Assembly: GCF_003002815.1 (NCBI RefSeq)
Contig: NZ_PVTF01000021.1
Span: 1 to 37,797, forward strand
Reading direction: 5' to 3'
Length of the DNA: 37,797 nt
DNA from: Umezawaea tangerina
GTDB lineage: Bacteria > Actinomycetota > Actinomycetes > Mycobacteriales > Pseudonocardiaceae
Part shown: piece after piece, positions 16,431 through 24,252 of the stretch
Numbering within the stretch: position 1 is the first letter of the stretch
Layout: every line of letters starts with the position of its first letter
Translations under genes and position numbers: made by a program
The notes under the pieces: generated by a model
What the model was told of the DNA's origin: nothing
Database searches by the model: none
Seen by the model: the letters and a program-made list of their open reading frames with translations, nothing else

Positions 16431-16952
16431 CTAGACCAGGTGCATCGCGGCCCACACCGTCTTGGTGCGCCCGGACTCGAGAACTCCCCACGAGCTCGAC
16501 AGGGCTCGTACCAGCCGCATTCCCCGCCCCCGGTAGGGGGCCGAGACGGAGCGGTCGAGCAGCGGGACCAGCTCGCGGGAACCGTCCAGGACCTCGATCA
16601 CGACCTCGCCCAGAGCGGTGTCCTCGGTCGCGTAGCCGGTGACGGTCACCCCGCACGGCGGCCGGGCGTGCTCCAGGGCGTTGGCCAGCAGTTCGGTGGT
16701 CACCAGCTCCACGTCCTGCACCACGTCCGGATCGCACCCGTGCAGCACGTGCCGCAGCCGGTTGCGCACGATGGCCACGTCGTGGTGGGAGGTGACCGAC
16801 ATGGCCACCAGCACACTGCTCCGCGCACCCCGCGCCGGTTGGTAGGGGGCGTCCCCCGGCGTCCGCGGCTGTGCCGGGAACAGGGACCGCCCTGTCGGCG
16901 TGTCTGCGGACGTGGTGGGCCATGAGCGTGCTTTGAGGTCGGACTCGGCCAT
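16431..16952 (-). CDS. Anti-sigma-factor-type ATP-binding protein (RsbW-like HATPase)
   Basis: This 173-residue protein has a HATPase domain at about 50-173. Its N-box is ELVTTELLANALEHA (N91), the ADP-contacting strand is VVIEVLDGS (118-125) and the glycine loop is YRGRGMRLVRAL (140-151). Such single-domain proteins bind and inhibit SigB-type sigma factors or act as small serine kinases on anti-anti-sigma proteins. Here no sigma or antagonist gene is adjacent, as is common for the many orphan copies in actinomycetes. The ATG at 16952 has an AGGAG site; longer in-frame starts add a low-complexity segment and were rejected. The first 45 residues are poorly conserved linker. The membrane kinase gene lies 157 bp upstream on the same strand. 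Confidence 0.88.
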   Translation of the reverse strand: MAESDLKARSWPTTSADTPTGRSLFPAQPRTPGDAPYQPARGARSSVLVAMSVTSHHDVAIVRNRLRHVLHGCDPDVVQDVELVTTELLANALEHARPPCGVTVTGYATEDTALGEVVIEVLDGSRELVPLLDRSVSAPYRGRGMRLVRALSSSWGVLESGRTKTVWAAMHLV

Positions 16953-17109
16953 CGTCGTGCTCCTCACATCCACCACGGGCGGACCACCATCGGGGTTGGT
17001 GGTCGACGTGGCTCGGTTACCCGGAAAGTCGTCGGGCCACCCCTTGTCACGGGAACGGGTGACGTCATCCGGTGAACGGGGTGGCGGTCGAGCGTGCTGA
17101 GCGGACCGC

Positions 17110-18378
17110 TCAGGGCTTGCCCTTCCTGGCGCCGCCGGGATGAGCCGGGGTGCGGTCCTTGCCCGGCCCGCGCTGCTCACCCGGTCCGGGCTTCACCCCT
17201 GGTGCTGGTCCCGGCCTCATGCCTGGTCGTGGTCCTGCTCCTGGCAGGGATCCCTTGACCTGGTCGTGCTCGGGCTCCTGCTGCGGCACGGCCGCGGGCT
17301 CGACCACGTCGGGTGCCTGCTGTTCGGTCACCGGCGGAGCGGTGGAGATCGCGACGAGCTGCACCGGTGTCTCCGGCGTGGTCGAGGTGACCGGCGCGCT
17401 CGACTGGACGACGGCGGGTCTCGCGGCACCAGGGGGCTCGGACACCGGCGCGACGGGGCCCGGTGCGACGGCCCAGCCGATGCCGACGGCCCCGAGCAGG
17501 CCCGCGGCGGCGACGAGCACCCTCCGGCGCGGCCGCGGCAGCGGGACCGCCGTGACAGCGGTGGGCTGACCGGTGCGCAGGGCTTCGGCGCACTGGCGCG
17601 CACCGGGGCGGTCGCCGGGGGACTGCTCGGTCATCAGCGCCAGCAGCCGGGCCAGGTCGGCGGGCAGGTCGTCGGGGATGACCGGGGCCCGGTGCAGGCG
17701 GGCCACGATGGCCTCGACGTCGCTGCCGGTGTACTCGAACCGGCCGGTCAGGCATTCCAGCAGGACCAACCCGAGGGCGTAGACGTCGGCGGGGGAGTCC
17801 ACGTCGGCGCCACGCACCTGTTCGGGGGCGATGTAGGCCGCCGTGCCGACCAGCAGGCCGGTGCGGGTGAGCCGGGTGCTGCCGACCGAGTGGGCCAGAC
17901 CGAAGTCGGCGAGGTACGGCACACCGTCTTCGTCCAGCAGGATGTTGGACGGCTTCACGTCGCGGTGGACCACACCCCGTGCGTGCACGTAGGACAGCGC
18001 GTCCGCCACCGCCGCTCCCACCGACCGGACCTCGTCGACCGGCAGAGGACCGTCGGCCATGCGGTCGCGCAACGTCCGCCCCTCGACCAGGCGCAGCACG
18101 ACGAACGGCCTGCCGTCCGGCGAGGTGCCCGCGTCGTGCACGGACACCAGACCGGGGTGGTGCAGTCCGGCCAGGGTGCGGACCTCGTTGTCGAACCGGC
18201 GGGCGTTGGCGAGGTCGCCGTGGGCCGCGCACAGCTTGATCGCGACCTGGCGGTGCAGGCGGGTGTCCCAGGCCCGGTAGACCGTGGCCACTCCACCGAC
18301 CCCGATCACCTCCCCGAGTCGGTACCGGCCGGCGAGCGGTTCGTCATTCACGGGCAGTGGCACGGCCGGACCTCTCAT
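17110..18378 (-). CDS. Transmembrane Ser/Thr protein kinase
   Basis: This 422-residue kinase has an IGVGGVATVY glycine loop (25-34), catalytic K48 in VAIKLC, HRDVKPSN (138-145), DFG (158-160) and an IAPEQVRG activation segment. The kinase domain ends near 270. One membrane helix (about 287-304) leads to an extracellular tail of about 115 residues rich in Pro, Thr, Gly and Lys, with no PASTA or other recognisable sensor. The ATG at 18378 has a GAGG site. Unlike the kinase at 1478-2803, its outer part is low-complexity and has no cysteines. The neighbouring RsbW-like protein could be part of the same signalling route, but that is only a positional guess. Confidence 0.93.
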   Translation of the reverse strand: MRGPAVPLPVNDEPLAGRYRLGEVIGVGGVATVYRAWDTRLHRQVAIKLCAAHGDLANARRFDNEVRTLAGLHHPGLVSVHDAGTSPDGRPFVVLRLVEGRTLRDRMADGPLPVDEVRSVGAAVADALSYVHARGVVHRDVKPSNILLDEDGVPYLADFGLAHSVGSTRLTRTGLLVGTAAYIAPEQVRGADVDSPADVYALGLVLLECLTGRFEYTGSDVEAIVARLHRAPVIPDDLPADLARLLALMTEQSPGDRPGARQCAEALRTGQPTAVTAVPLPRPRRRVLVAAAGLLGAVGIGWAVAPGPVAPVSEPPGAARPAVVQSSAPVTSTTPETPVQLVAISTAPPVTEQQAPDVVEPAAVPQQEPEHDQVKGSLPGAGPRPGMRPGPAPGVKPGPGEQRGPGKDRTPAHPGGARKGKP

Positions 18379-18495
18379 CGCAACCTCAGGGCAAGCCCGG
18401 TCTTCCCCACCGAGGGCGCCCGCAAACCGCTGTCATGTGATCTTGACCGGACAGCTCGGCCCGCCCGCGCGTTGCCAGTACGTCGGACCGGTTTT

Positions 18496-19386
18496 TCAGC
18501 CGAGTGCCCGTGTTTCGGTCGCCAGCTCCTCCTGGTCCGCCGCCCAGGACGCCAACAGGGCCAGGCCGTCCGCACTCGCCGTGCCGGCGGGCGCGGTGTA
18601 GACGTTCAGCAGCAGGCCGGGTTCGACGGGCAGCTCCATCGACTCGACGTCCAGGTCGAGCCTGCCCACCACCGGGTGGTGCACGCGCTTGTGGCCGGAC
18701 CGGTGCAGCCGCACGTCCTGGGACGCCCACCGGTGCCGGAACAGCTCACTGCGCGTCGACAGCTCACCGACCAGGGCGATCAGCTCCTCGTCGTGGGGAT
18801 CGCGGCCTGCTTCCAGGCGCAGCTTCGCGGCCACGTCGGAGGCGATCCGGTCGTAGTCGACGAAGAACGCCTCCGCCGCCTCGGGATCCAGGTACACGAA
18901 CCGCGCGGTGTTCGCCGGCCGCCGGACGTCGGCGAGCACCGGTGAGTACAGCGCGCGGGCGAGGTGGTTCATGGCCAGCACGTCGTAGCGGCCGTTGCAG
19001 ATCCACGCCGGCGCGTCGGTGAGGGCGTCGAGCACCCGCCGGAGCGCAGGACGCACCGTCACGGCCGCTCGCCTGCGGCGTGCACCGCCGGGCGTCCTGG
19101 ACCGCCGCGCGAGGCGGAACAGGTGATCGCGCTCGGCCTCGTCGAGCTGCAAGGCGGTGGCCAACGCGTCGAGCACGCCGTCGGAGGTGCCCGCGAGGCT
19201 GCCGCGCTCCATGCGGACGTAGTAGTCGACCGACACCCCCGCCAGCAGTGCCACCTCTTCGCGCCGCAGACCCTTGACCCGGCGGTTGCCGCCGTAGGCG
19301 GGCAGCCTGGCCTGGTCGGGCGTGATCCGCGCGCGACGGGAGCTCAGGAACTCCTTGATCTCGGTGCGCAGGTCGGTCGTGGCCAC
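18496..19386 (-). CDS. XRE-family regulator with MmyB-like ligand domain
   Basis: This 296-residue paralogue of the regulator at 4125-4976 has a helix-turn-helix at about 10-90 with VKGLRREEVALLAGVS and YYVRMERGSL. An MmyB-type ligand domain follows (about 115-280), containing APAWICNGRYDVLAMN and FVYLDPEA. The GTG at 19386 gives MATTDLR, the usual N-terminus of this family; an in-frame extension to 19572 overlaps the upstream SDR. It lies 88 bp downstream of the SDR on the same strand and probably regulates it. A CCGGTACCCC element in the gap matches (inverted) the GGGGTACTGG element by the other MmyB-like gene. Confidence 0.9.
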   Translation of the reverse strand: MATTDLRTEIKEFLSSRRARITPDQARLPAYGGNRRVKGLRREEVALLAGVSVDYYVRMERGSLAGTSDGVLDALATALQLDEAERDHLFRLARRSRTPGGARRRRAAVTVRPALRRVLDALTDAPAWICNGRYDVLAMNHLARALYSPVLADVRRPANTARFVYLDPEAAEAFFVDYDRIASDVAAKLRLEAGRDPHDEELIALVGELSTRSELFRHRWASQDVRLHRSGHKRVHHPVVGRLDLDVESMELPVEPGLLLNVYTAPAGTASADGLALLASWAADQEELATETRALG

Positions 19387-19474
19387 CTCGTCACCGTAAG
19401 CCCCGGCCGCGGGCGGAGGGAGGTCCTGCCGGTACCCCGCACGCGGCCGGAGTCGTAGCGGGAAAGGCGGCGTC

Positions 19475-20278
19475 CTACGTGCCCGTCGCGGTCGTGGCGA
19501 TACCGCCGTCGACCGGGATGATGCTGCCCGTGAGGTAGGAACCGGCGCGGCTGGCCAGGAACACGGCGACACCCGCCATGTCGTCGTCGCGGCCGAGCCT
19601 GCGCAGAGGGGCCTTCGCGGTGATCCTGTCGCCGATGGCGTCCAGCGTGGACGCCATCATCTGCGACGGGAACGGTCCTGGTGCCACCGCGTTCACCGTG
19701 ATGTGCTGCGGGCCCAGTTCCCTGGCGAGCACCCTGGTGAGCTGGTGCAGCGCCGCTTTGCTGCCGGCGTAGGAGTAGTTGGGCGACTCGGCGACGTGGA
19801 TGGCGGCGATGCTGCCGATGTTGACGACCCGCGCGGGGTCGTCGGCGGTGCCCGCCTTGCGGAGTGCGGGGAGCAGCGCCTGCACGAGCCAGAACGGCGC
19901 CTTGAGGTTGATGTCGACCACCGCGTCCCAGGCCTCGGCCGGGAACGTCTCCAGCGGTTCGCGCCACATCGCGCCCGCGTTGTTGACGAGGATGTCCAGG
20001 CGTTCGGAGTCGGCGGTGACGAGATCGGCGAGGCGCCGGCATTCGCTGTACTCGGACAGGTCGGCGGGGATCGCCTGGACGTCGCCGAACTCCGACAGCA
20101 GGTGCTGCGCCTTCGCGCACGCGTCCACGTCGCGTGAGCTGATGACGACACGGGCGCCCGCCTGCAGGAGGCCGCGCGCGATCATCATCCCGATGCCCTT
20201 GGTGCCCCCGGTGACGAGTGCGTACTTCCCGCTCAGGTCGAAGAGGTCCGCGTGGGTGGTGAACTGGCTGTCCGCCAT
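19475..20278 (-). CDS. Short-chain dehydrogenase/reductase (classical SDR)
   Basis: This 267-residue SDR has TGGTKGIG (23-30), NNAG (99-102), catalytic Ser156 region, YAGSK (Y170, K174) and a C-terminal VDGG motif. The C-terminus and length fit the gluconate-5-dehydrogenase/3-oxoacyl-reductase-like group; the substrate is unknown. The ATG at 20278 was preferred because the fold begins about 20 residues later. The ribosome site is weak. The MmyB-like regulator gene lies directly downstream. Confidence 0.92.
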   Translation of the reverse strand: MADSQFTTHADLFDLSGKYALVTGGTKGIGMMIARGLLQAGARVVISSRDVDACAKAQHLLSEFGDVQAIPADLSEYSECRRLADLVTADSERLDILVNNAGAMWREPLETFPAEAWDAVVDINLKAPFWLVQALLPALRKAGTADDPARVVNIGSIAAIHVAESPNYSYAGSKAALHQLTRVLARELGPQHITVNAVAPGPFPSQMMASTLDAIGDRITAKAPLRRLGRDDDMAGVAVFLASRAGSYLTGSIIPVDGGIATTATGT

Positions 20279-20792
20279 TGATTTTTCCCGTTCTGGTCGT
20301 GGGCGCCTCCCGTGGATCCACCGCTTTTCCACCGCGTGGCCGGGAGCCGACTCGACCAGGTTGGCAGTCGTCCCGGACGGCGGGGAGATCCTGGTGGTAC
20401 AGGTACTGCGAGAGCCTCCCTGGTCCGGTGTGCGGATTCGAATCGTCACAATCCCCTCGAACAGCGCAGGAGGAAGTCGGGTTGCGATATCGGACATCGG
20501 CCGACGAAGCTCCGTGAACGGTTCGACAACCGGACTGACCCCGTCGCGGGGCGTTCAACAGGGGGTTCGGGGCGGCGACGGCACCGTGAAAGGTCCGTGC
20601 AAGGTCGTCTTGTTCCACTTCGGGTGCCACTCGAACGGGGATGACCTGTGCACCCGCGGGGTGAGTCCCTTGCCGGTGTGGCCGTGGTGGTGGGTGAAGT
20701 CGATCGCAGGGGGGATCACCAGTGGGAGCGTGGCTGGATCGCAAGTACCGGTTCGAGGGTTCGCGGTGTCCGGTGGCCTCGGGGGGAGGCGA
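20279..20792. other. 514-bp intergenic region between SDR and StrR-like regulator
   Basis: No convincing coding signal is seen in either strand. It must hold the SDR promoter (minus strand) and the promoter of the StrR-like gene (plus strand). A direct repeat GGTACA/GGTACT (20396-20407) lies about 120 bp upstream of the SDR, and a small CCCCG-TCG-CGGGG hairpin is at 20539-20551. The StrR-type inverted operator was looked for and not found as an inverted repeat. Confidence 0.5.
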
Positions 20793-21791
20793 ATGAACAG
20801 CACCCGCGGCGGTGGTCCGCCGGTGCGGGAGGTCGTGGCACGGGTCGCGGTCACCGCTTTGCGCCCGTCGGACACGCCGCGGCTGACGGGTACCAAGGAC
20901 GAGCACGTGGACGTCCTCGTGGGATCGGGCGCGGAGCTGCCCCCGATCCTGGTGCACCGCGCCACGATGCGGGTGGTCGACGGGATGCACCGGCTCCGCG
21001 CCGCCCAACGGCGTGGTGAGGACATGATCGACGTCCGCTACGTCGACGGCAGCGAGGACGACCTCTTCGTGATCGCCGTCCGGGAGAACATCGCGCACGG
21101 GTTGCCGCTCACGTTGGCCGACCGGCGGGCGGCCGCCGAGCGGATCCTGATGACGCGGCCGACCTGGTCCGACCGGGCGATCGCGGCGTCGGCGGGACTG
21201 TCGCCGAAGACCGTGGGCGCGTTGCGGCGCCGCCGGTCCGACGAGCTCGGGGACGCGCAGGCCCGGCTGGGGATCGACGGTCGGCTGCGCCGGGTGAAGT
21301 CCGGTGCCGCCGACCCGTCGGCGAACGGCCGTCCCGCCGAACGGGCCGACGTGCCGACGCGGCGGCGAGCCGAGCCCCGCACGGACCCGTCACCGGGCCC
21401 ACGTCAGCCGGAGCACGTCCGCGGGGAGGCCGCACGAGAGCACGTCCGCGGGGAGGCCGCACGAGCGGGTGGGCATCCGCACGCCGTCGCGCCGTCGGAA
21501 GCCGGCGCCGCCGAGATCCTGCGCGTCCTGCGCGGTGACCCGTCGCTGCGGTTCACCGAGAGCGGGCGCACGCTGATCCGGGCGTTCGAGGCGCAGCTGA
21601 CGTGGGCCTCGAACGCCGAGGACCTGGTGGCGAACCTCCCGGCGCACTGCCTGAAGATGGTGCAGGACATGGCCTGGACCTGTGCGGGCACGTGGCGCGG
21701 GTTCGCCGAGGGTGTGCGGACACGGGAGCGCGGACTGTCCGCCGAGGGCGACGACGTGATCGGGCACTCGGCTCGGCGGCTTGCCAACTGA
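20793..21791 (+). CDS. StrR-like ParB/Spo0J-domain transcriptional regulator
   Basis: This 332-residue protein resembles the StrR/NovG/TeiR15-type pathway activators of antibiotic clusters. It has a ParB/sulfiredoxin-like N-terminal domain (about 10-105, with LPPILVHRATMRVVDGMHRL and VRENIAHGLPLT). A helix-turn-helix follows (about 108-145, LADRRAAAERIL, WSDRAIAASAGLSPKTVGALRRR). The basic linker (about 150-225) contains a 9-residue tandem duplication, and a C-terminal conserved domain (about 228-332) follows. The ATG at 20793 has a GGGGGGAGG site. Such regulators usually bind operators inside a biosynthetic cluster. Here the genes next to it are broken ATP-grasp-like and formyltransferase-like remnants, so it may be the surviving regulator of a lost pathway. 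Confidence 0.87.
   Translation: MNSTRGGGPPVREVVARVAVTALRPSDTPRLTGTKDEHVDVLVGSGAELPPILVHRATMRVVDGMHRLRAAQRRGEDMIDVRYVDGSEDDLFVIAVRENIAHGLPLTLADRRAAAERILMTRPTWSDRAIAASAGLSPKTVGALRRRRSDELGDAQARLGIDGRLRRVKSGAADPSANGRPAERADVPTRRRAEPRTDPSPGPRQPEHVRGEAAREHVRGEAARAGGHPHAVAPSEAGAAEILRVLRGDPSLRFTESGRTLIRAFEAQLTWASNAEDLVANLPAHCLKMVQDMAWTCAGTWRGFAEGVRTRERGLSAEGDDVIGHSARRLAN
21411..21464 (+). repeat. 27-bp in-frame tandem duplication
   Basis: Two identical 27-bp copies (21411-21437, 21438-21464) encode EHVRGEAAR twice in the linker of the StrR-like regulator. Identity suggests a recent duplication; the reading frame is kept. Confidence 0.9.
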
Positions 21792-22175
21792 GGAAATTCC
21801 CCAGTTGACGGCACGCCGAGCGGGCCCGGCCCGACGACTGGTCGCGGCGTGACCGCGAGGTCGAACGCGCGCCGGAGCACGTTCTCGTAATTCGTCGCGA
21901 GGTTGTCCGTGGTAATTGGCGATGATTCAGCGGTCATGGGCGGCGACTTTACTGGGAAGGTCTTCGAAACAATTCCGTGTGGATCCTCGACAATGGCCGG
22001 GATAGCAACGTTTGACGTCGTTCGAGTCGGCATGGGAATGTGAATGGTGAGGCGTTCCGCGCTGGTGGAATTGTGTTCCGGGTACTGCTTGCATTCCACT
22101 GTCTGGACCGGCACGATCCGAGTTGCCCGCACTGGTGGCGAATTCCGTTGTTTGCCCATTTGTGTGCAGGGTGCG
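21792..22175. other. 384-bp region with no secure gene
   Basis: The base composition is lower in G+C than the flanks, especially 21880-22170. On the minus strand a frame starting ATG at 21937 (MTAESSPITTDNLATNYENV) shows coding-like third positions for about 45 codons. It then runs on antisense into the StrR-like gene to a stop at 21404. It has no ribosome site and could be a remnant of a small gene or chance. On the plus strand nothing recognisable precedes the ATP-grasp-like fragment that begins near 22176. Confidence 0.4.
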
Positions 22176-22405
22176 TTTCCGCTGTTCCTCGGCCGGGCGG
22201 AGCTCGACCGCGTGGTGGCCGACCTGGAGAACTTCCGCACGGCGCTGCTGAGCCAGCCCGACAGGCTGTTCGGCGGGGACCTGGGTGCGTTCGCACGGGC
22301 CACCGGCTGACCGAGGTCGAGGTCGCCGCGGTCCTGCGCGGCGCGGGCGGACCGGTCAGCCGACTGGCGCGGGTGGACCTGTGCCTCGACGAGACCGGCT
22401 TCAAA
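22176..22405 (+). pseudogene. Fragment of an ATP-grasp-like (preATP-grasp) gene, frameshifted
   Basis: Two reading frames give one continuous conserved segment. Positions 22176-22307 encode FPLFLGRAELDRVVADLENF and continue through LLSQPDRLFGGDLGAFARATG, then stop at 22308-22310. The frame from 22307 continues with LTEVEVAAVLRGAGG and ARVDLCLDETGFK. Restoring one lost base near 22306 joins them as ARATG-LTEVEV. The pattern (arginine-aspartate strand, then DETGFK, normally followed by LLEFN) resembles the N-terminal part of ATP-grasp enzymes of the glutathionylspermidine-synthase/peptide-ligase type. The ATP-binding core itself is absent, and the sequence shifts frame again after 22405. The family guess is inference; that the gene is broken is visible. 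Confidence 0.55.
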
Positions 22406-22410
22406 CCGCG

Positions 22411-22788
22411 GTGGCGGCGTCGCACGGAGTGGGGCGCACCGACCACTTCCTGGACGACGTCTTCGACCTGGTCGACTGGTACCCCTGGGACCACGGGACC
22501 CCGCACACCCGCTCGTTCGACGGCTGGACGGGCTGCGACCTGCTGCTGTCGTTCAAGGCCGACTTCGTCATCCCGGACCGAATGCTGTCCGGGGTCAGGG
22601 GGCACGCGGTGAACGTCCACCCGTCCGTGCCGCGCTACCGGGGGATCGGCGGCTACCGCGTCGCGACCGCCGTCAGCCAAGGCCGGGAGCTGGTGCCGGA
22701 CGACCGGGAACGGTGGGGGCGGCGCCTGTACACGCGGGCGGACCTGGCGGCCTACCGCGACGACCGGCTGGCAGGCGTGCGGAAGTGA
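22411..22788 (+). pseudogene. Truncated formyltransferase-like gene remnant
   Basis: The frame through GRTDHFLDDVFDLVDWYP, CDLLLSFKADFVIP and VNVHPSVPRYRGIGG carries the HPSxPxYRG loop of methionyl-tRNA/folate-dependent formyltransferases. The Asn and His of that loop (in VNVHPS) are kept. The N-terminal part is much shorter than the usual 90-110 residues before this loop. After the loop the sequence jumps almost directly to the C-terminal WGRRLYTRADLAAYR, so about 70 residues, including the catalytic aspartate region, are missing. It ends at a TGA 2 bp before a perfect terminator stem. No start or ribosome site could be assigned. Confidence 0.65.
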
Positions 22789-22790
22789 CC

Positions 22791-22823
22791 GGGTCCGGGC
22801 GGCCACCCCGGCCGCCCGGACCC
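22791..22823. terminator. Bidirectional terminator hairpin
   Basis: A perfect 14-bp stem (22791-22804 with 22810-22823) with a 5-nt loop lies between the formyltransferase remnant (stop 22788) and the convergent MFS gene (stop 22828). Confidence 0.9.
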
Positions 22824-22827
22824 GCGC

Positions 22828-24129
22828 TCAGCCCGCCGCCGTCACCTCGTCGACGGGCACGTCCAGCACGTGCAGGCCGGAGGCCAGGACGGTGCTGACC
22901 GCGAGGGCGGCCTGGATCCCGGCGAAGCCGAGCATGGCCGCCGTGGGGCCGAAGGCCGACGCCAGCGCCCCGGCGACGAGCGGCCCGAGCCAGCGGATCG
23001 ACACCGCGCCGAAGTTGATCGCGCTCGACACCCGCCCCATCAGCGCGTCCGGGATCAGCCGCACCTCGTAGGTGCCGAAGACGACGTTGAGCGGCGCGAT
23101 GAAGACGAAGACCAGCGCGAGCAGCACGCCGATGGCCCACGGGGCGGGTACGAGCGCGATGCCGACCAGCGCCGCGACCACCATCCACGACACGGCGACC
23201 ACGAGCAGCCGTCCCGGTACCTTCCTGGCGATCCGGCCGGACACGGCGGCCCCGACCAGCCCACCCAGCGCGCCGAGCGAGGTGACCGCCCCGACCAGGG
23301 CCGGGTCGCCGCGGCGGTCGGTGATCAGCAGGACGACCGACAGCAGCAGCCCGCCGGTGATGGCGTTGGACAGCGCGCACCACACGGTCAGGTAGCGCAG
23401 GTAGGCGTTCGAGCGGATGAACCGCAGGCCCTCGGCGATGCTGGTGGGCAACGGCTCGCGCCGGGCTTCGCGCTGCTCGGGGTCGGGGCCGAGCGGCCTG
23501 CGGACGAGCGCCGCCCCCAGCGCGCCGACCAGGAACGAGACGACGTCGCCGACGAACGGGAACCAGCGGGCGAGCCCGAACAGGACACCACCGGTGGACG
23601 GACCGACGAGCCGGATGGCCATGTCCCGGCCCTGCACGAGGGCGAAGGCGGTCGCCAGCCGCTCCTCCGGGACCAGGCGGCGCAGCACCGGGAGCTCGGC
23701 GCCGTTGGCGACGCCCACGGCGAGCCCCTGCACGAGGCCGACGACCGCCACGTGGACGATGCCGATGTGGTCGGTCAGCACGGCGACGACCACGGTGCTC
23801 ACCGCCACGGCCTGGACGAGCGGACTGGCCACCAGGATGGCGCGACGGGAGACCCGGTCCACGAGCGCTCCGCCGACCAGCATCGTGGCGAGCGTGCCGA
23901 TGCCCTCGGCCGACGCGACGATCCCGGCGCTCGCGGACGAGCCGGTGACGGACAGGATGAGCAGCGGGTACGCGAACGCGGCCAGCGCGCTGCCGTAGCC
24001 GGAGACCGTGGTGCCGATCCACCAGGCCGTGTAGTCGCGGTCGCGGAACAGCGAACCGCCCCGTTTGGCCGCCCCGACAGCTCGCGGGCCACTCGTGTCC
24101 TTCTCCGGTACCACCTGGAACATCCCCAC
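22828..24129 (-). CDS. MFS transporter (EntS/MFS_3-type exporter)
   Basis: This 433-residue integral membrane protein has about 10-12 hydrophobic helices in two bundles. The opening FRDRDYTAWWIGTTVSGYGSALAAFAYPLLI and the loop GGALVDRVSRRAIL (the MFS GxxxDRxxRR-type signature between helices 2 and 3) fit the drug/siderophore exporters of the MFS_3 family. The start is a GTG at 24129; an ATG two codons later is equally possible. It could export the product of the eroded locus beside it or give drug resistance. The gene seems intact. The 3' end abuts a shared terminator. Confidence 0.93.
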   Translation of the reverse strand: MGMFQVVPEKDTSGPRAVGAAKRGGSLFRDRDYTAWWIGTTVSGYGSALAAFAYPLLILSVTGSSASAGIVASAEGIGTLATMLVGGALVDRVSRRAILVASPLVQAVAVSTVVVAVLTDHIGIVHVAVVGLVQGLAVGVANGAELPVLRRLVPEERLATAFALVQGRDMAIRLVGPSTGGVLFGLARWFPFVGDVVSFLVGALGAALVRRPLGPDPEQREARREPLPTSIAEGLRFIRSNAYLRYLTVWCALSNAITGGLLLSVVLLITDRRGDPALVGAVTSLGALGGLVGAAVSGRIARKVPGRLLVVAVSWMVVAALVGIALVPAPWAIGVLLALVFVFIAPLNVVFGTYEVRLIPDALMGRVSSAINFGAVSIRWLGPLVAGALASAFGPTAAMLGFAGIQAALAVSTVLASGLHVLDVPVDEVTAAG

Positions 24130-24202
24130 CGTGTCCGAGCGCCCCCCGGCGCGACTGCGTCCTGCTTGCGGTGCAAGGAAACCGCGCCTGGCCCACTGTA
24201 TG

Positions 24203-24245
24203 GCACGGAGCGAGGCGGTCCCGTGGGAACCGCCTCGCTCCGTGC
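24203..24245 (-). terminator. Terminator of the lectin-hydrolase operon
   Basis: A perfect 17-bp stem (24203-24219 with 24229-24245) lies 8 bp beyond the stop of the gene ending at 24253. It is one of the strongest hairpins in the window. Confidence 0.9.
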
Positions 24246-24252
24246 TGCCGGA

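Noticed and set aside
20279-20792. StrR-type operator GTTCGAC with inverted partner upstream of the StrR-like gene
   Set aside because: GTTCGAC (20521) and GTTCAAC (20553) are in the same orientation, not inverted as known StrR sites require.
20793-21791. Chromosome-partition ParB
   Set aside because: There is no ParA partner or parS site nearby, and the helix-turn-helix and C-terminal domain match StrR-type pathway regulators.
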